Source of the DNA: Streptomyces sp. NBC_00425
GTDB taxonomy: Bacteria > Actinomycetota > Actinomycetes > Streptomycetales > Streptomycetaceae
Assembly: GCF_036030735.1 (NCBI RefSeq)
Contig: NZ_CP107928.1
Span: 7,006,001-7,070,000 of the forward strand
Direction of reading: 5' to 3'
Length of the DNA stretch: 64,000 nucleotides
Under the pieces are notes generated by a model. That model was given only the letters and a program-made list of their open reading frames with translations, did no database searches and was not told where the DNA came from. This document shows positions 9,561 through 16,621 of this stretch, one piece after another. Each line of letters begins with the position of its first letter. Position 1 is the stretch's first letter. A program made the position numbers and the translations under genes.

Positions 9561-10721
9561 TTAGTGGTCTTCGGGCCCAGCCTGGGGCTCCGCCCCGGCC
9601 CCTTCCCGAGTCCCCTCCCGGGTCTCGTTCCGGGTGTCCGCCCCTGTGTCGTCCTTCGTCTCCTCCGGCGAGACCTCGGGTTTCTCCGGAAGCTCGGCGG
9701 CCAGCGCCGCGGCGGCTCGCACCAGCGGCAGGGCGAGCAGCGCGCCGGCGCCCTCGCCGACCTTCACGCCCTGGTCGAGGAGCGGTTCCAGGGCCATCCG
9801 GTCGAGTGCCTTGGCCTGACCCGGTTCGCCGCTGGCGTGCCCGGCCAGCCACCAGTCCGGCGCCCGGAACGCGACGCGCTGCCCGACCAGCGCACAGGCG
9901 GCCGCCACGACACCGTCGAGGACGACCGGCAACTTCCGTACCGCGCACTGGAGCAGAAAGCCCGTCATGGCGGCGAGGTCGGCGCCGCCCACCGTCGCCA
10001 GCAACTGCAACTGGTCGCCGAGCACCGGCCGCGCCCGCCGGAGCGCGTCCCGGACGGCGGCGCACTTGCGCATCCACGCCAGGTCGTCGATCGCCTCCCC
10101 GCCGCGCCCCGTCACCACGGACGCGTCGGTCCCGCACAGCGCCGCCACGAGCACGCCCGCGGCCGTCGTCCCGCCGACACTGACGTCGCCCAGCACGACC
10201 AGGTCGGTTCCCGAGTCGGCCTCCTCGTCGGCGACGGCCACGCCCGCCGCGAAGGCGGCCTCGGCCTCCTCCGCCGTCAACGCGTCCTCGATGTCGATGC
10301 GGCCGCTGCCGCGCCGCACCCGGTGCCGTACGACGTCCTCCGGGAAGGCGTCCGGATCGCAGTCCAGCGCCATGTCGACGACCCGCACGGGGACGTCGAG
10401 GCGGCGGGCGAGCACGGAGACCGGCCGGCCGCCCTCCAGGACCGCCCGCACCAACTCCGCCGCGCCGCCCGGCGGCCGGACGGAGACACCGAGCTCGGCC
10501 ACCCCGTGGTCGCCCGCGAACAGCACCACCCGCGGCCGCACGATCGGCCGCACGGGCGACGAGCCCTGCGCCGCCGCCAGCCACTCGCCGAGGTCGTCCA
10601 GGCGCCCCAGCGACCCGGGCGGCACGATCTGACGTTCCCGGCGGGCCTCCGCGTCGCGGCGCACGCCGCCGTCGGGACGCTCGATCAGATCGGTGAAGTC
10701 GTCGAGATTAAGCGAGCTCAT
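9561..10721 (-). CDS. cobT: Nicotinate-nucleotide-dimethylbenzimidazole phosphoribosyltransferase
   Basis: Makes alpha-ribazole 5'-phosphate from dimethylbenzimidazole and nicotinate mononucleotide, feeding the lower ligand to CobS. The 386-aa product has the family order: PPGSLGRLDDLGEWLA near residue 35, VVLFAGDHGVAELGVS near 70, and GDVSVGGTTAAGVLVAAL near 185, with the C-terminal EPLLDQGVKVGEGAGALLAL carrying the catalytic glutamate. About 40 residues of acidic, Thr/Glu-rich disordered tail follow the enzyme core. The start at 10721 (MSSLNLDDFTDLIERPD) sits 7 nt from a TACTGT, suggesting a leaderless mRNA. It is separated from the MprF-like gene by 60 bp. Confidence 0.95.
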   Translation of the reverse strand: MSSLNLDDFTDLIERPDGGVRRDAEARRERQIVPPGSLGRLDDLGEWLAAAQGSSPVRPIVRPRVVLFAGDHGVAELGVSVRPPGGAAELVRAVLEGGRPVSVLARRLDVPVRVVDMALDCDPDAFPEDVVRHRVRRGSGRIDIEDALTAEEAEAAFAAGVAVADEEADSGTDLVVLGDVSVGGTTAAGVLVAALCGTDASVVTGRGGEAIDDLAWMRKCAAVRDALRRARPVLGDQLQLLATVGGADLAAMTGFLLQCAVRKLPVVLDGVVAAACALVGQRVAFRAPDWWLAGHASGEPGQAKALDRMALEPLLDQGVKVGEGAGALLALPLVRAAAALAAELPEKPEVSPEETKDDTGADTRNETREGTREGAGAEPQAGPEDH

Positions 10722-10728
10722 TCGCCGA

Positions 10729-10734
10729 ACAGTA
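10729..10734 (-). promoter_or_regulatory. -10 box, leaderless candidate for cobT
   Basis: TACTGT on the minus strand, 7 nt before the cobT ATG; no Shine-Dalgarno sequence precedes the start. Confidence 0.4.
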
Positions 10735-10869
10735 CCGGCACCGATCGAACGGTTCCGCGCCCCGTCGCCACCACGCCCGCCCGACGTCGTTGCACCCGTG
10801 GTCGCTATCCCATACGTTCCGTTTTGCCGCACATTGTCCCTCGTCCGCCTCGCCCTCCCGGAGCCGCTC

Positions 10870-11772
10870 ATGCCCCCCAGGCCCGTCCACGAGCCGCGTC
10901 GCGACGACTGCCCCTGGTGCGGCTCGGAGAGCCTGCGCACCCGGCTGCGCGCACCCGACCTGCGCCACCCCAGGCCGGGCACGTTCGTGGTCGACGAATG
11001 CCGGGACTGCCGGCACGCCTTCCAGAACCCGCGCCTGACCGCCGAGGGACTGGAGCTCTACGCCGCGCGGGAGGACCACCGCCGGACCACCCGCGGACGC
11101 CTGCGGGCGACGGCCCGCACCATGCTGCCCTTCCCCGAGCCGGAGAGCTGGCTGGACGTCGGGACGGGAGACGCGGCCTTCCCGGAGGCGGCGAGGGACC
11201 TGTTCGCCTACACGGCGTTCGACGGGGTGGACCCGGCGCCCGCGGTGCGGTGGGCGCACGCGGCCGGACGGCTCGACGAGGCCCACATGGGACGGCTGAC
11301 GAACCCCGAGACGCTGTCCCGGCTGCGCGGCCGCTACGACGTCGTCAGCATGCTCCACCACCTGGAACACACCCGGGACCCACGGCAGGAGCTCGCCGCG
11401 GCGCTGACGGCCCTGCGTCCCGGCGGCCATCTGCTCCTCGAACTCCCGGATCCGGCCAGCGCCTTTGCCGCCGTCCTCGGCAAGTGGTGGCCCGACCACG
11501 ACCAGCCCCGCCACCTCCAACTGATCCCGCAGGCCAACCTGCGGGCCGAACTCGAAGCCCGGGGCTGCGAGATCGTCGTGGCGGACCGCAGCGGCCCGCA
11601 CGCGCCGGGGGACCTGGCGGCCGCGGCCTCGCTCTGCCTGCGCCGCACCCGGCTGCGCCCGGCGGCCGGCCCGCTGATCACCCTGGCCGCCGCCCTCGAC
11701 CACCTCCTGGCCCCGGCCCTGCGCCGCACCCGCTTCTCGAACGCCTACCGGATCGTCGCCCGCAGACCCTGA
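10870..11772 (+). CDS. Class I SAM-dependent methyltransferase with N-terminal zinc ribbon
   Basis: 300-aa protein. Two CxxC pairs near the N-terminus (CPWCGSE and ECRDCRH, residues about 13-45) look like a zinc ribbon. The SAM-binding Rossmann domain follows (SWLDVGTGDAAFPEAA near 95, FDGVDPAP, YDVVSMLHHLEHTRDP near 160, LRPGGHLLLELPDP near 185). This arrangement occurs in methyltransferases that modify sugars or cell-surface glycans, but no substrate is evident. The ATG at 10870 has GGAG 6 nt upstream. It is transcribed away from cobT and lies between cobT and cobU without obvious relation to cobalamin. Confidence 0.85.
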   Translation: MPPRPVHEPRRDDCPWCGSESLRTRLRAPDLRHPRPGTFVVDECRDCRHAFQNPRLTAEGLELYAAREDHRRTTRGRLRATARTMLPFPEPESWLDVGTGDAAFPEAARDLFAYTAFDGVDPAPAVRWAHAAGRLDEAHMGRLTNPETLSRLRGRYDVVSMLHHLEHTRDPRQELAAALTALRPGGHLLLELPDPASAFAAVLGKWWPDHDQPRHLQLIPQANLRAELEARGCEIVVADRSGPHAPGDLAAAASLCLRRTRLRPAAGPLITLAAALDHLLAPALRRTRFSNAYRIVARRP

Positions 11773-11853
11773 CCGCTGCGCCGGCGAACCGCACGGCCAC
11801 GGCCCACCGGTACGAGCGCCGGCCGAAGGCACCCCACCCGAACAACGAACCGC

Positions 11854-11883
11854 GCCTGCCGGGACGGCGGTTCAGCGCCGGGG
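11854..11883. repeat. Direct repeat, copy 1 (cobU-tail duplication)
   Basis: Thirty bp beginning GCCTGCCGGGACGGCGGTTC match 11940-11970 with a few changes and one indel. A further shared string (CGCCTGGCCCGC) lies downstream of each copy, so the two look like remnants of a tandem duplication of about 85-100 bp. Confidence 0.6.
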
Positions 11884-11939
11884 CACACCGCCTGGCCCGC
11901 GGCTCGACGGGCGGTGGGCGCACCCGGGTGCCGGAACGG

Positions 11940-11970
11940 GCCTGCCGGGGACGCCGGTTCAGTGCCGGGG
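11940..11970. repeat. Direct repeat, copy 2 (cobU-tail duplication)
   Basis: Second copy of the 11854-11883 repeat; it ends immediately before the cobU stop codon, so the duplicated segment extends into the cobU 3' end. Confidence 0.6.
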
Positions 11971-11971
11971 T

Positions 11972-13180
11972 TCAGCCGCGGAGTACCTGCGCCTGGCCCG
12001 CCACCACCAGGACGACCTGCTCGCACTCCGCCGCGACCGCCGCGTTCAGCCGCCCCAGTTCGTCGCGGTAGCGCCGTCCGGACGCCGTCGCCGGCACGAT
12101 GCCCGAGCCGACCTCGTTGGACACCAGGACGACGGTCCGCCGGGCCGAGCGCACGGCGTCCGCCAGCTCCCGCACCCGCGCCCGCAGCGTCTTCTCGCCG
12201 CCGTCCGCCCACACCGCGTCGTCCCACGCCCCGGCCGCGTCCATCACGTCCGTCAGCCACAGCGACAGACAGTCGATCAGCAGCGGCGCCCCGGACTGCG
12301 CCAGCAACGGGACGAGGTCGCAGGTCTCCGTCGTCCGCCAGGAACCCGGGCGCCGCTCCCGGTGCGCGGACACCCGGGACGCCCACTCGGTGTCGCCGCC
12401 CCGGGTCCCGCCGGTGGCCACGTACAACACGTCCGGGAAGGACTCCAGCCGCCGTTCGGCCTCCACCGACTTGCCCGACCGGGCTCCGCCCAGCACCAGC
12501 GTCCGCCGCGGCACGTCGGGCACGTCCTCGTACACCCCCACCGTCAGCGTCGCCCCGTCCGGCACCGCCCGCGCGCCCGCGGCCGCGAGCCGCCGGCCGA
12601 GCTCCGCGCCCGGCGGCACGTCATGGTCCAGGTGGACGGCGACCACGTCCGTCGTCGGCCCCACCGCCCCGACCGCCCGCAGCTTCGCCAGCGCGTCCGG
12701 CCGCCCCACCACGTCCAGGAGGACCATGTCGTAGCGCCCTGCGTGCTCCGACCCCTCCTCCAGGCCGGCCGGCGCGCACCGGGGCGGCAGATACAGCAGC
12801 CGCTGCCCGTCGGGCCCGGTCACCGCGTACCCGGTGCCCGGCGCGTCCATCGCCACCGCCCGCACCCGATGCCCCGTCAGCGGCGCCAACTCCTGCCCGT
12901 CCGGCACCCGGCCGGGCTGCGGCAGCCCGGCCGGCACCTCCACCGGCGGACCGTCGTGCGGATGCGTCAGCAGCACCTGGCCGACGCCGGCCAGCGAGTG
13001 CCCCGCCCGCGCGGCGGCGAAGGCCGCGCCCGGCGTGAGGTCGAGCAGCAGGGCGCCGTCCACGAGCAGCGCGGTCGCGGCCCGCGCGTGCACGCCGAGC
13101 GAGGTCGCGCACACGGCGCAGGAGCAGTCGGGGCGGGGCAGTCCCGCGGGGGCGCCGGTACCGAGCAGAGTGACTTCCAC
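11972..13180 (-). CDS. cobU: MBL-fold domain fused to CobU (adenosylcobinamide kinase/guanylyltransferase)
   Basis: 402-aa fusion. Residues about 1-220 resemble a PhnP-type metallo-beta-lactamase fold (VTLLGTGAPAGLPRPDC, then LLTHPHDGPP, then VVAVHLDHD). Residues about 225-402 are CobU, with the P-loop LVLGGARSGKSVEAE, then TEWASRVSAHRERRP (guanylylation-site region), LLIDCLSLWLTD and VLVSNEVGSGIVP. CobU phosphorylates adenosylcobinamide and then transfers GMP, making the CobS substrate. The start is the GTG at 13180. In the MBL half the metal motif HxHxDH is broken: HPHDGP lacks the final Asp-His. The kinase half looks intact, so cobalamin function is likely; the role of the N-terminal domain is unknown. 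Confidence 0.92.
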   Translation of the reverse strand: MEVTLLGTGAPAGLPRPDCSCAVCATSLGVHARAATALLVDGALLLDLTPGAAFAAARAGHSLAGVGQVLLTHPHDGPPVEVPAGLPQPGRVPDGQELAPLTGHRVRAVAMDAPGTGYAVTGPDGQRLLYLPPRCAPAGLEEGSEHAGRYDMVLLDVVGRPDALAKLRAVGAVGPTTDVVAVHLDHDVPPGAELGRRLAAAGARAVPDGATLTVGVYEDVPDVPRRTLVLGGARSGKSVEAERRLESFPDVLYVATGGTRGGDTEWASRVSAHRERRPGSWRTTETCDLVPLLAQSGAPLLIDCLSLWLTDVMDAAGAWDDAVWADGGEKTLRARVRELADAVRSARRTVVLVSNEVGSGIVPATASGRRYRDELGRLNAAVAAECEQVVLVVAGQAQVLRG

Positions 13181-13283
13181 GGAGCTGATTTTCGCGCGTC
13201 CGGCCTGGTCCCGCGCATCCGGCCCGCGCCGGCCCGGAGCCCACGAGATCCCGCGTCTTCGGCACGGGCCGCCGGACAGGCCC

Positions 13284-13320
13284 TAGGCTCAGGGCGGAAG
13301 CCGGACCTGGATCCGGCTTC
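13284..13320 (+). promoter_or_regulatory. Candidate -10 box and 5'-end hairpin upstream of the 70-aa gene
   Basis: TAGGCT (13284-13289) fits a Streptomyces -10 box. About 8 nt later begins a perfect 9-bp hairpin: GAAGCCGGA (13297-13305) pairs with TCCGGCTTC (13312-13320) around a 6-nt loop. The transcript would start essentially with this hairpin, followed by about 33 nt to the ATG at 13354. Confidence 0.4.
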
Positions 13321-13353
13321 TGCTCTGCACGTGGTCACAGCTGGGAGGCGTAC

Positions 13354-13566
13354 ATGGCGGCATGGACGTGGCGGTTCGAGAAGGCCGACGGGACGGAGGT
13401 CCAACCCGCGGTGCAGCCCGACGAGTTCACCACACAGGGGGACGCCGAGTCCTGGATCGGGGAGGTCTGGAAGGACCTCCTCGAAGGCGGCGCGGACCAG
13501 GTGCGGCTCTACGAGGAGTCCACCGAGATCTACGGCCCGATGAGCCTGCACGCGAACGAGGCGTAG
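13354..13566 (+). CDS. Small conserved hypothetical protein, 70 aa
   Basis: Short acidic soluble protein (MAAWTWRFEKADGTEV to HANEA) with no signal peptide or membrane segment. A GGGAGG lies about 5 nt before the ATG, and codon use is typical of the region. The sequence DAESWIGEVWKDLLEGGADQV suggests a compact alpha/beta fold. I know of similar unnamed proteins in Streptomyces but no function. It stands alone between the divergent cobU and the convergent methyltransferase, with a hairpin in its 5' leader. Confidence 0.85.
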   Translation: MAAWTWRFEKADGTEVQPAVQPDEFTTQGDAESWIGEVWKDLLEGGADQVRLYEESTEIYGPMSLHANEA

Positions 13567-13680
13567 CCCTGCGGCGGGGCGGCCGGACCACGGCCGTCCC
13601 GCCCCCGTTCACCCGCGTCGTGCGGCGGGCGGCCGTTCACCCGAACGAGCGGAACACGTCCGCTCAGGCGCGCACCCGGC

Positions 13681-14469
13681 TCAGCCGCGCACCCCGCACA
13701 GGTGCAGCAGCGCCGCGACCTGCCGGTAGGGGTCGGTCCGCCCGGCCCGCTCCTCGGCGGAGAGCAGCCGTTCGAGGTCGCCGGGGATCTCCGCGTCGTC
13801 CGCGGCCGTGTCCGTGAAGACCCGCACGCCGTACCAGGCCTGCAGCGGCGCCCCGATCCCGGCGAGCGTGTCGGTCAGCGTCGCCAGCCGGTCCGCCCGG
13901 ACGTCCAGGCCCAGCCGGTTGCGGTAGGAGACGGTGTCGAAGGAAGCCAGCGCGCCCGCCCAGTCCCCGGCCAGCCCGGACCGCATGGCCAGCGCGTCCG
14001 CGTTGCGCACCAGCAGCGACAGCAGCCCGCCGGGAGCCAGCATCCGCGCCAGCCCCGCCAGCAGGGCGTCCGGCGCCTCCACGTACATCAGCACGCCGTG
14101 GCACAGCACCACGTCGAAGCTGCCGGGCAGGAAGTGGACCCCGGTGTCCCGGCCGTCGCCCTCGATGATCCGCATCCGCTCCCGGATGCCCTCGGGCTCG
14201 CCCTTGAGGGCCTCGCGGGCCGCGGCGACCATGGTCGCGTCCTGTTCCAGCCCGGTCACCTGGTGACCGAGCCGGGCCAGCCGCAGCGCCTGCGTGCCCT
14301 GCCCCATCCCGACGTCGAGGACCCGCAACCGCTGCCCCACGGGATAGCGCCCCGCCATCTGCTCGTCGAGCTGCCGGGCCACCAGCTCCTGACGCACGAC
14401 GTCACGCAGCCCGCCCAGCTTGTTCAGCCAGGCCTCGGCCGCTCCCCCGGAGAAAGCCGCAGTGCTCAG
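13681..14469 (-). CDS. SAM-dependent methyltransferase, probable CTG start
   Basis: 262-aa class I methyltransferase: LRVLDVGMGQGTQALRLA (SAM motif I, about residue 50), VTGLEQDATMVAAAR, RIIEGDGRDTG, SFDVVLCHGVLMYVEAPD and LAPGGLLSLLVRN. The substrate is unknown. No ATG, GTG or TTG lies in frame near the expected N-terminus. The best start is CTG at 14469, which overlaps the upstream TGA in the form CTGA (as ATGA/GTGA do) and has GGAG 8 nt upstream; the product would begin (f)M-STAAFSGGAAEAWLNK. Translational coupling to the DUF3043 gene is therefore likely. Confidence 0.85.
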   Translation of the reverse strand: MSTAAFSGGAAEAWLNKLGGLRDVVRQELVARQLDEQMAGRYPVGQRLRVLDVGMGQGTQALRLARLGHQVTGLEQDATMVAAAREALKGEPEGIRERMRIIEGDGRDTGVHFLPGSFDVVLCHGVLMYVEAPDALLAGLARMLAPGGLLSLLVRNADALAMRSGLAGDWAGALASFDTVSYRNRLGLDVRADRLATLTDTLAGIGAPLQAWYGVRVFTDTAADDAEIPGDLERLLSAEERAGRTDPYRQVAALLHLCGVRG

Positions 14470-15059
14470 AGCTGCGCTCCACGCTTGACCTGCGGCTTGG
14501 GCAGCCGCAGCCGGCGCATCTGCAGCGAGCGCATCAGCGCGTAGGCGACCGCGCCCCGGCGGTTCTGGTCGGGGAAGCGCTCGGCCAGCCGCTTGCGCAG
14601 CCGGAAGCCGGTGGCGAACGAGTCCAGCACGATCAGGACGATCACGATCAGCCACAGCAGCAGCGCGATGGTCTGCAACGAGCCCACCCGCACCATGCTC
14701 AGCACGAGGATGACCACGGCCATCGGCAGGAAGAACTCCGCCACGTTGAACCGCGCGTCGATGAAGTCGCGCGCGAACTTGCGGACGGGGCCCTTGTCGC
14801 GGACCGGCAGATAGCGCTCGTCGCCGCCGGCCAGCGCCTGGCGCTGCCGGTCCATCTGGGCGCGGCGCTCGTCGCGCTGCCGCTTGGCGGCGTCCTTGCG
14901 CGACGTCGAGGTGTTGGCGACGCTGCGGCGCTGGGTCTGGGCCTCACTGCGCTTGGGCGTGGGCCTGCCCTTCTTCGCCTGAGGGTCACGGGGCTGCTTG
15001 GAGTCGGTCACCACCGCGTCAGCGGGGGCCTTCTCTTCCTTGGCACGGCTACGGAACAC
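14466..15059 (-). CDS. DUF3043 membrane protein
   Basis: 197-aa protein. The N-terminal 85 residues are highly charged and probably disordered (VFRSRAKEEKAPAD, many Lys/Arg/Gln). Two membrane helices follow (AEFFLPMAVVILVLSMVRVG and TIALLLWLIVIVLIVLDSF) and then a basic C-terminus (RLRLPKPQVKRGAQL). This is the actinobacterial DUF3043 family, of unknown function. The GTG at 15059 is the usual start; the ribosome site is weak. The downstream methyltransferase overlaps its stop codon. It is divergent from pspA, sharing a 298-bp intergenic region. Confidence 0.85.
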   Translation of the reverse strand: MFRSRAKEEKAPADAVVTDSKQPRDPQAKKGRPTPKRSEAQTQRRSVANTSTSRKDAAKRQRDERRAQMDRQRQALAGGDERYLPVRDKGPVRKFARDFIDARFNVAEFFLPMAVVILVLSMVRVGSLQTIALLLWLIVIVLIVLDSFATGFRLRKRLAERFPDQNRRGAVAYALMRSLQMRRLRLPKPQVKRGAQL

Positions 15060-15357
15060 AAAACCCAAGGGTAAGCGCTTCTGGGCATGGACCCCAGCCC
15101 GGAGGGGAACGATCCGGCAACACCAGTCGTCTGTAGAAGGGACAGACCGGGCGAGAACGAGGAAGAGGGGCGAAGGGCGGCGCGTCGCGCCCCTGACGGT
15201 CACCTACTCCTCACGCCGGAGCCCGGGCCCCGTCAGTCGTCCTTGGGGAGGAGCGCATCCGCCCCCGAACAGTGCGTCAATGGAGGCAGGGCCCGTACTG
15301 TGGGTTCTGTCGCAGACCTGAGAGCCGGAGTCCGTCAGAAGGGGGCGCGCGAAGCCC

Positions 15358-16155
15358 ATGAGCGGTGTCATGAAGCGTATGGGGATGATCTTCCGCGCGA
15401 AGGCGAACAAGGCCCTTGACCGGGCCGAGGACCCGCGCGAAACCCTCGACTACTCGTACCAGAAGCAACTGGAGCTCCTGCAGAAGGTCCGCCGCGGCGT
15501 CGCCGACGTCGCCACCTCGCGCAAGCGGCTGGAACTCCAGCTGAACCAGCTCCAGTCCCAGTCCTCCAAGCTGGAGGACCAGGGCCGCAAGGCGCTCGCG
15601 CTCGGCCGCGAGGACCTCGCCCGCGAGGCGCTCTCCCGCCGCGCCGCCCTCCAGCAGCAGGTCACCGACCTCGAGACGCAGCACGCCACGCTCCAGGGCG
15701 AGGAGGAGAAGCTCACTCTCGCGGCCCAGCGCCTGCAGGCCAAGGTGGACGCCTTCCGTACGAAGAAGGAGACCATCAAGGCCACCTACACCGCCGCCCA
15801 GGCCCAGACCCGCATCGGCGAGGCCTTCTCCGGCATCTCCGAGGAGATGGGCGACGTCGGCCTGGCCATCCAGCGCGCCGAGGACAAGACCGCCCAGCTC
15901 CAGGCCCGTGCCGGCGCCCTCGACGAGCTCCTCGCCTCCGGCGCCCTGGACGACCCGACGGGCATCGCGAGGGACGACATCCAGACCGAGCTGGACCGGC
16001 TCTCCGGTGGTACGGATGTAGAGCTGGAGCTGCAGCGCATGAAGGCCGAGCTCGCCGGCGGCCCGTCCGCCGGTCAGCAGGCCATCGAAGGCGGCACGGG
16101 CCAACCGCAGTCCCAGCAGCAGCCGCAGGACACCCCGCGCTTCGACAAGCAGTAA
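15358..16155 (+). CDS. pspA: Phage shock protein A (PspA/IM30 family)
   Basis: 265-aa coiled-coil peripheral membrane protein of the ESCRT-III/PspA/Vipp1 superfamily, which stabilises the inner membrane under stress. It has the amphipathic N-terminal helix (VMKRMGMIFRAKANKALDRA), the EDP motif (AEDPRETLDYSYQKQLELL) and long heptad-rich helices to about residue 225; the Gln/Pro-rich tail is disordered. The ATG at 15358 is used; an ATG at 15370 (MKRMGM) is a possible alternative. A gene for a PspA-associated protein follows 33 bp downstream, then a two-component pair, suggesting an envelope-stress module. Confidence 0.93.
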   Translation: MSGVMKRMGMIFRAKANKALDRAEDPRETLDYSYQKQLELLQKVRRGVADVATSRKRLELQLNQLQSQSSKLEDQGRKALALGREDLAREALSRRAALQQQVTDLETQHATLQGEEEKLTLAAQRLQAKVDAFRTKKETIKATYTAAQAQTRIGEAFSGISEEMGDVGLAIQRAEDKTAQLQARAGALDELLASGALDDPTGIARDDIQTELDRLSGGTDVELELQRMKAELAGGPSAGQQAIEGGTGQPQSQQQPQDTPRFDKQ

Positions 16156-16188
16156 CCGGCGCCGGGGCCCGGAGCCGAGGAGGGCGAC

Positions 16189-16467
16189 GTGATCGTACGG
16201 ATCATGGGGGAGGGCCAGTGGGAACTGGCCGACTCCCACTTCGTCGAACTGAACAAGCTGGACGACGACCTCCTCGCGGAGATGGAGAGCGGCGACGAGG
16301 ACGGCTTCCACCGCACCCTCGGCGCCCTCCTGGACGCCGTACGGCGCCTCGGAGCCCCCCTGCCGGACGAGGCTCTGGAACCCTCCGAGCTCATCCTCCC
16401 CTCGCCGGACGCGAGTCTGGAGGAGGTCCGGGAGATGCTGAGCGACGACGGCCTGATCCCGGGCTGA
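16189..16467 (+). CDS. PspA-associated protein PspAA
   Basis: 92-aa acidic protein (VIVRIMGEGQWELAD...LSDDGLIPG). In actinobacteria a small PspAA-domain protein is commonly encoded directly after pspA and is thought to bind it; sequence and position fit. The GTG at 16189 is preceded by GAGGAGGG at suitable spacing. The repeat-A hairpin downstream (16571-16590) may terminate the pspA-pspAA transcript before the histidine kinase. Confidence 0.85.
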   Translation: MIVRIMGEGQWELADSHFVELNKLDDDLLAEMESGDEDGFHRTLGALLDAVRRLGAPLPDEALEPSELILPSPDASLEEVREMLSDDGLIPG

Positions 16468-16516
16468 CACCGACGCCCCCTCAGCCCCGGCCGGGGTCTC
16501 GGCACCGGTCACGGTC

Positions 16517-16590
16517 CTTCAGCCCGTCCGGCGATCGAGGACGAGGCCCGTTCGGGGCCGACAGCGGGGTCTGGGGGCGGCAGCCCCCAG
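16517..16590. repeat. Dispersed intergenic repeat A, copy 1, with terminal hairpin
   Basis: Same element as 57365-57440; the two share the identical core GCGATCGAGGACGAGGCCC and a similar 3' end. The 3' part, CTGGGGG (16571-16577) and CCCCCAG (16584-16590), forms a 7-bp hairpin that may act as a terminator for pspA-pspAA. Confidence 0.8.
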
Positions 16591-16621
16591 CTACGGCGAG
16601 GAAAGCGACGGCAACCAGAGA

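Noticed and set aside
6919..10584. A 1221-residue open frame on the minus strand running through the MprF-like and cobT genes
   Set aside because: Only its last 285 codons look real; the rest is another frame of two conserved genes.
5224..13180. Cobalamin riboswitch controlling cobS, cobT or cobU
   Set aside because: No B12-box or aptamer-like region was seen upstream of any of the three genes.
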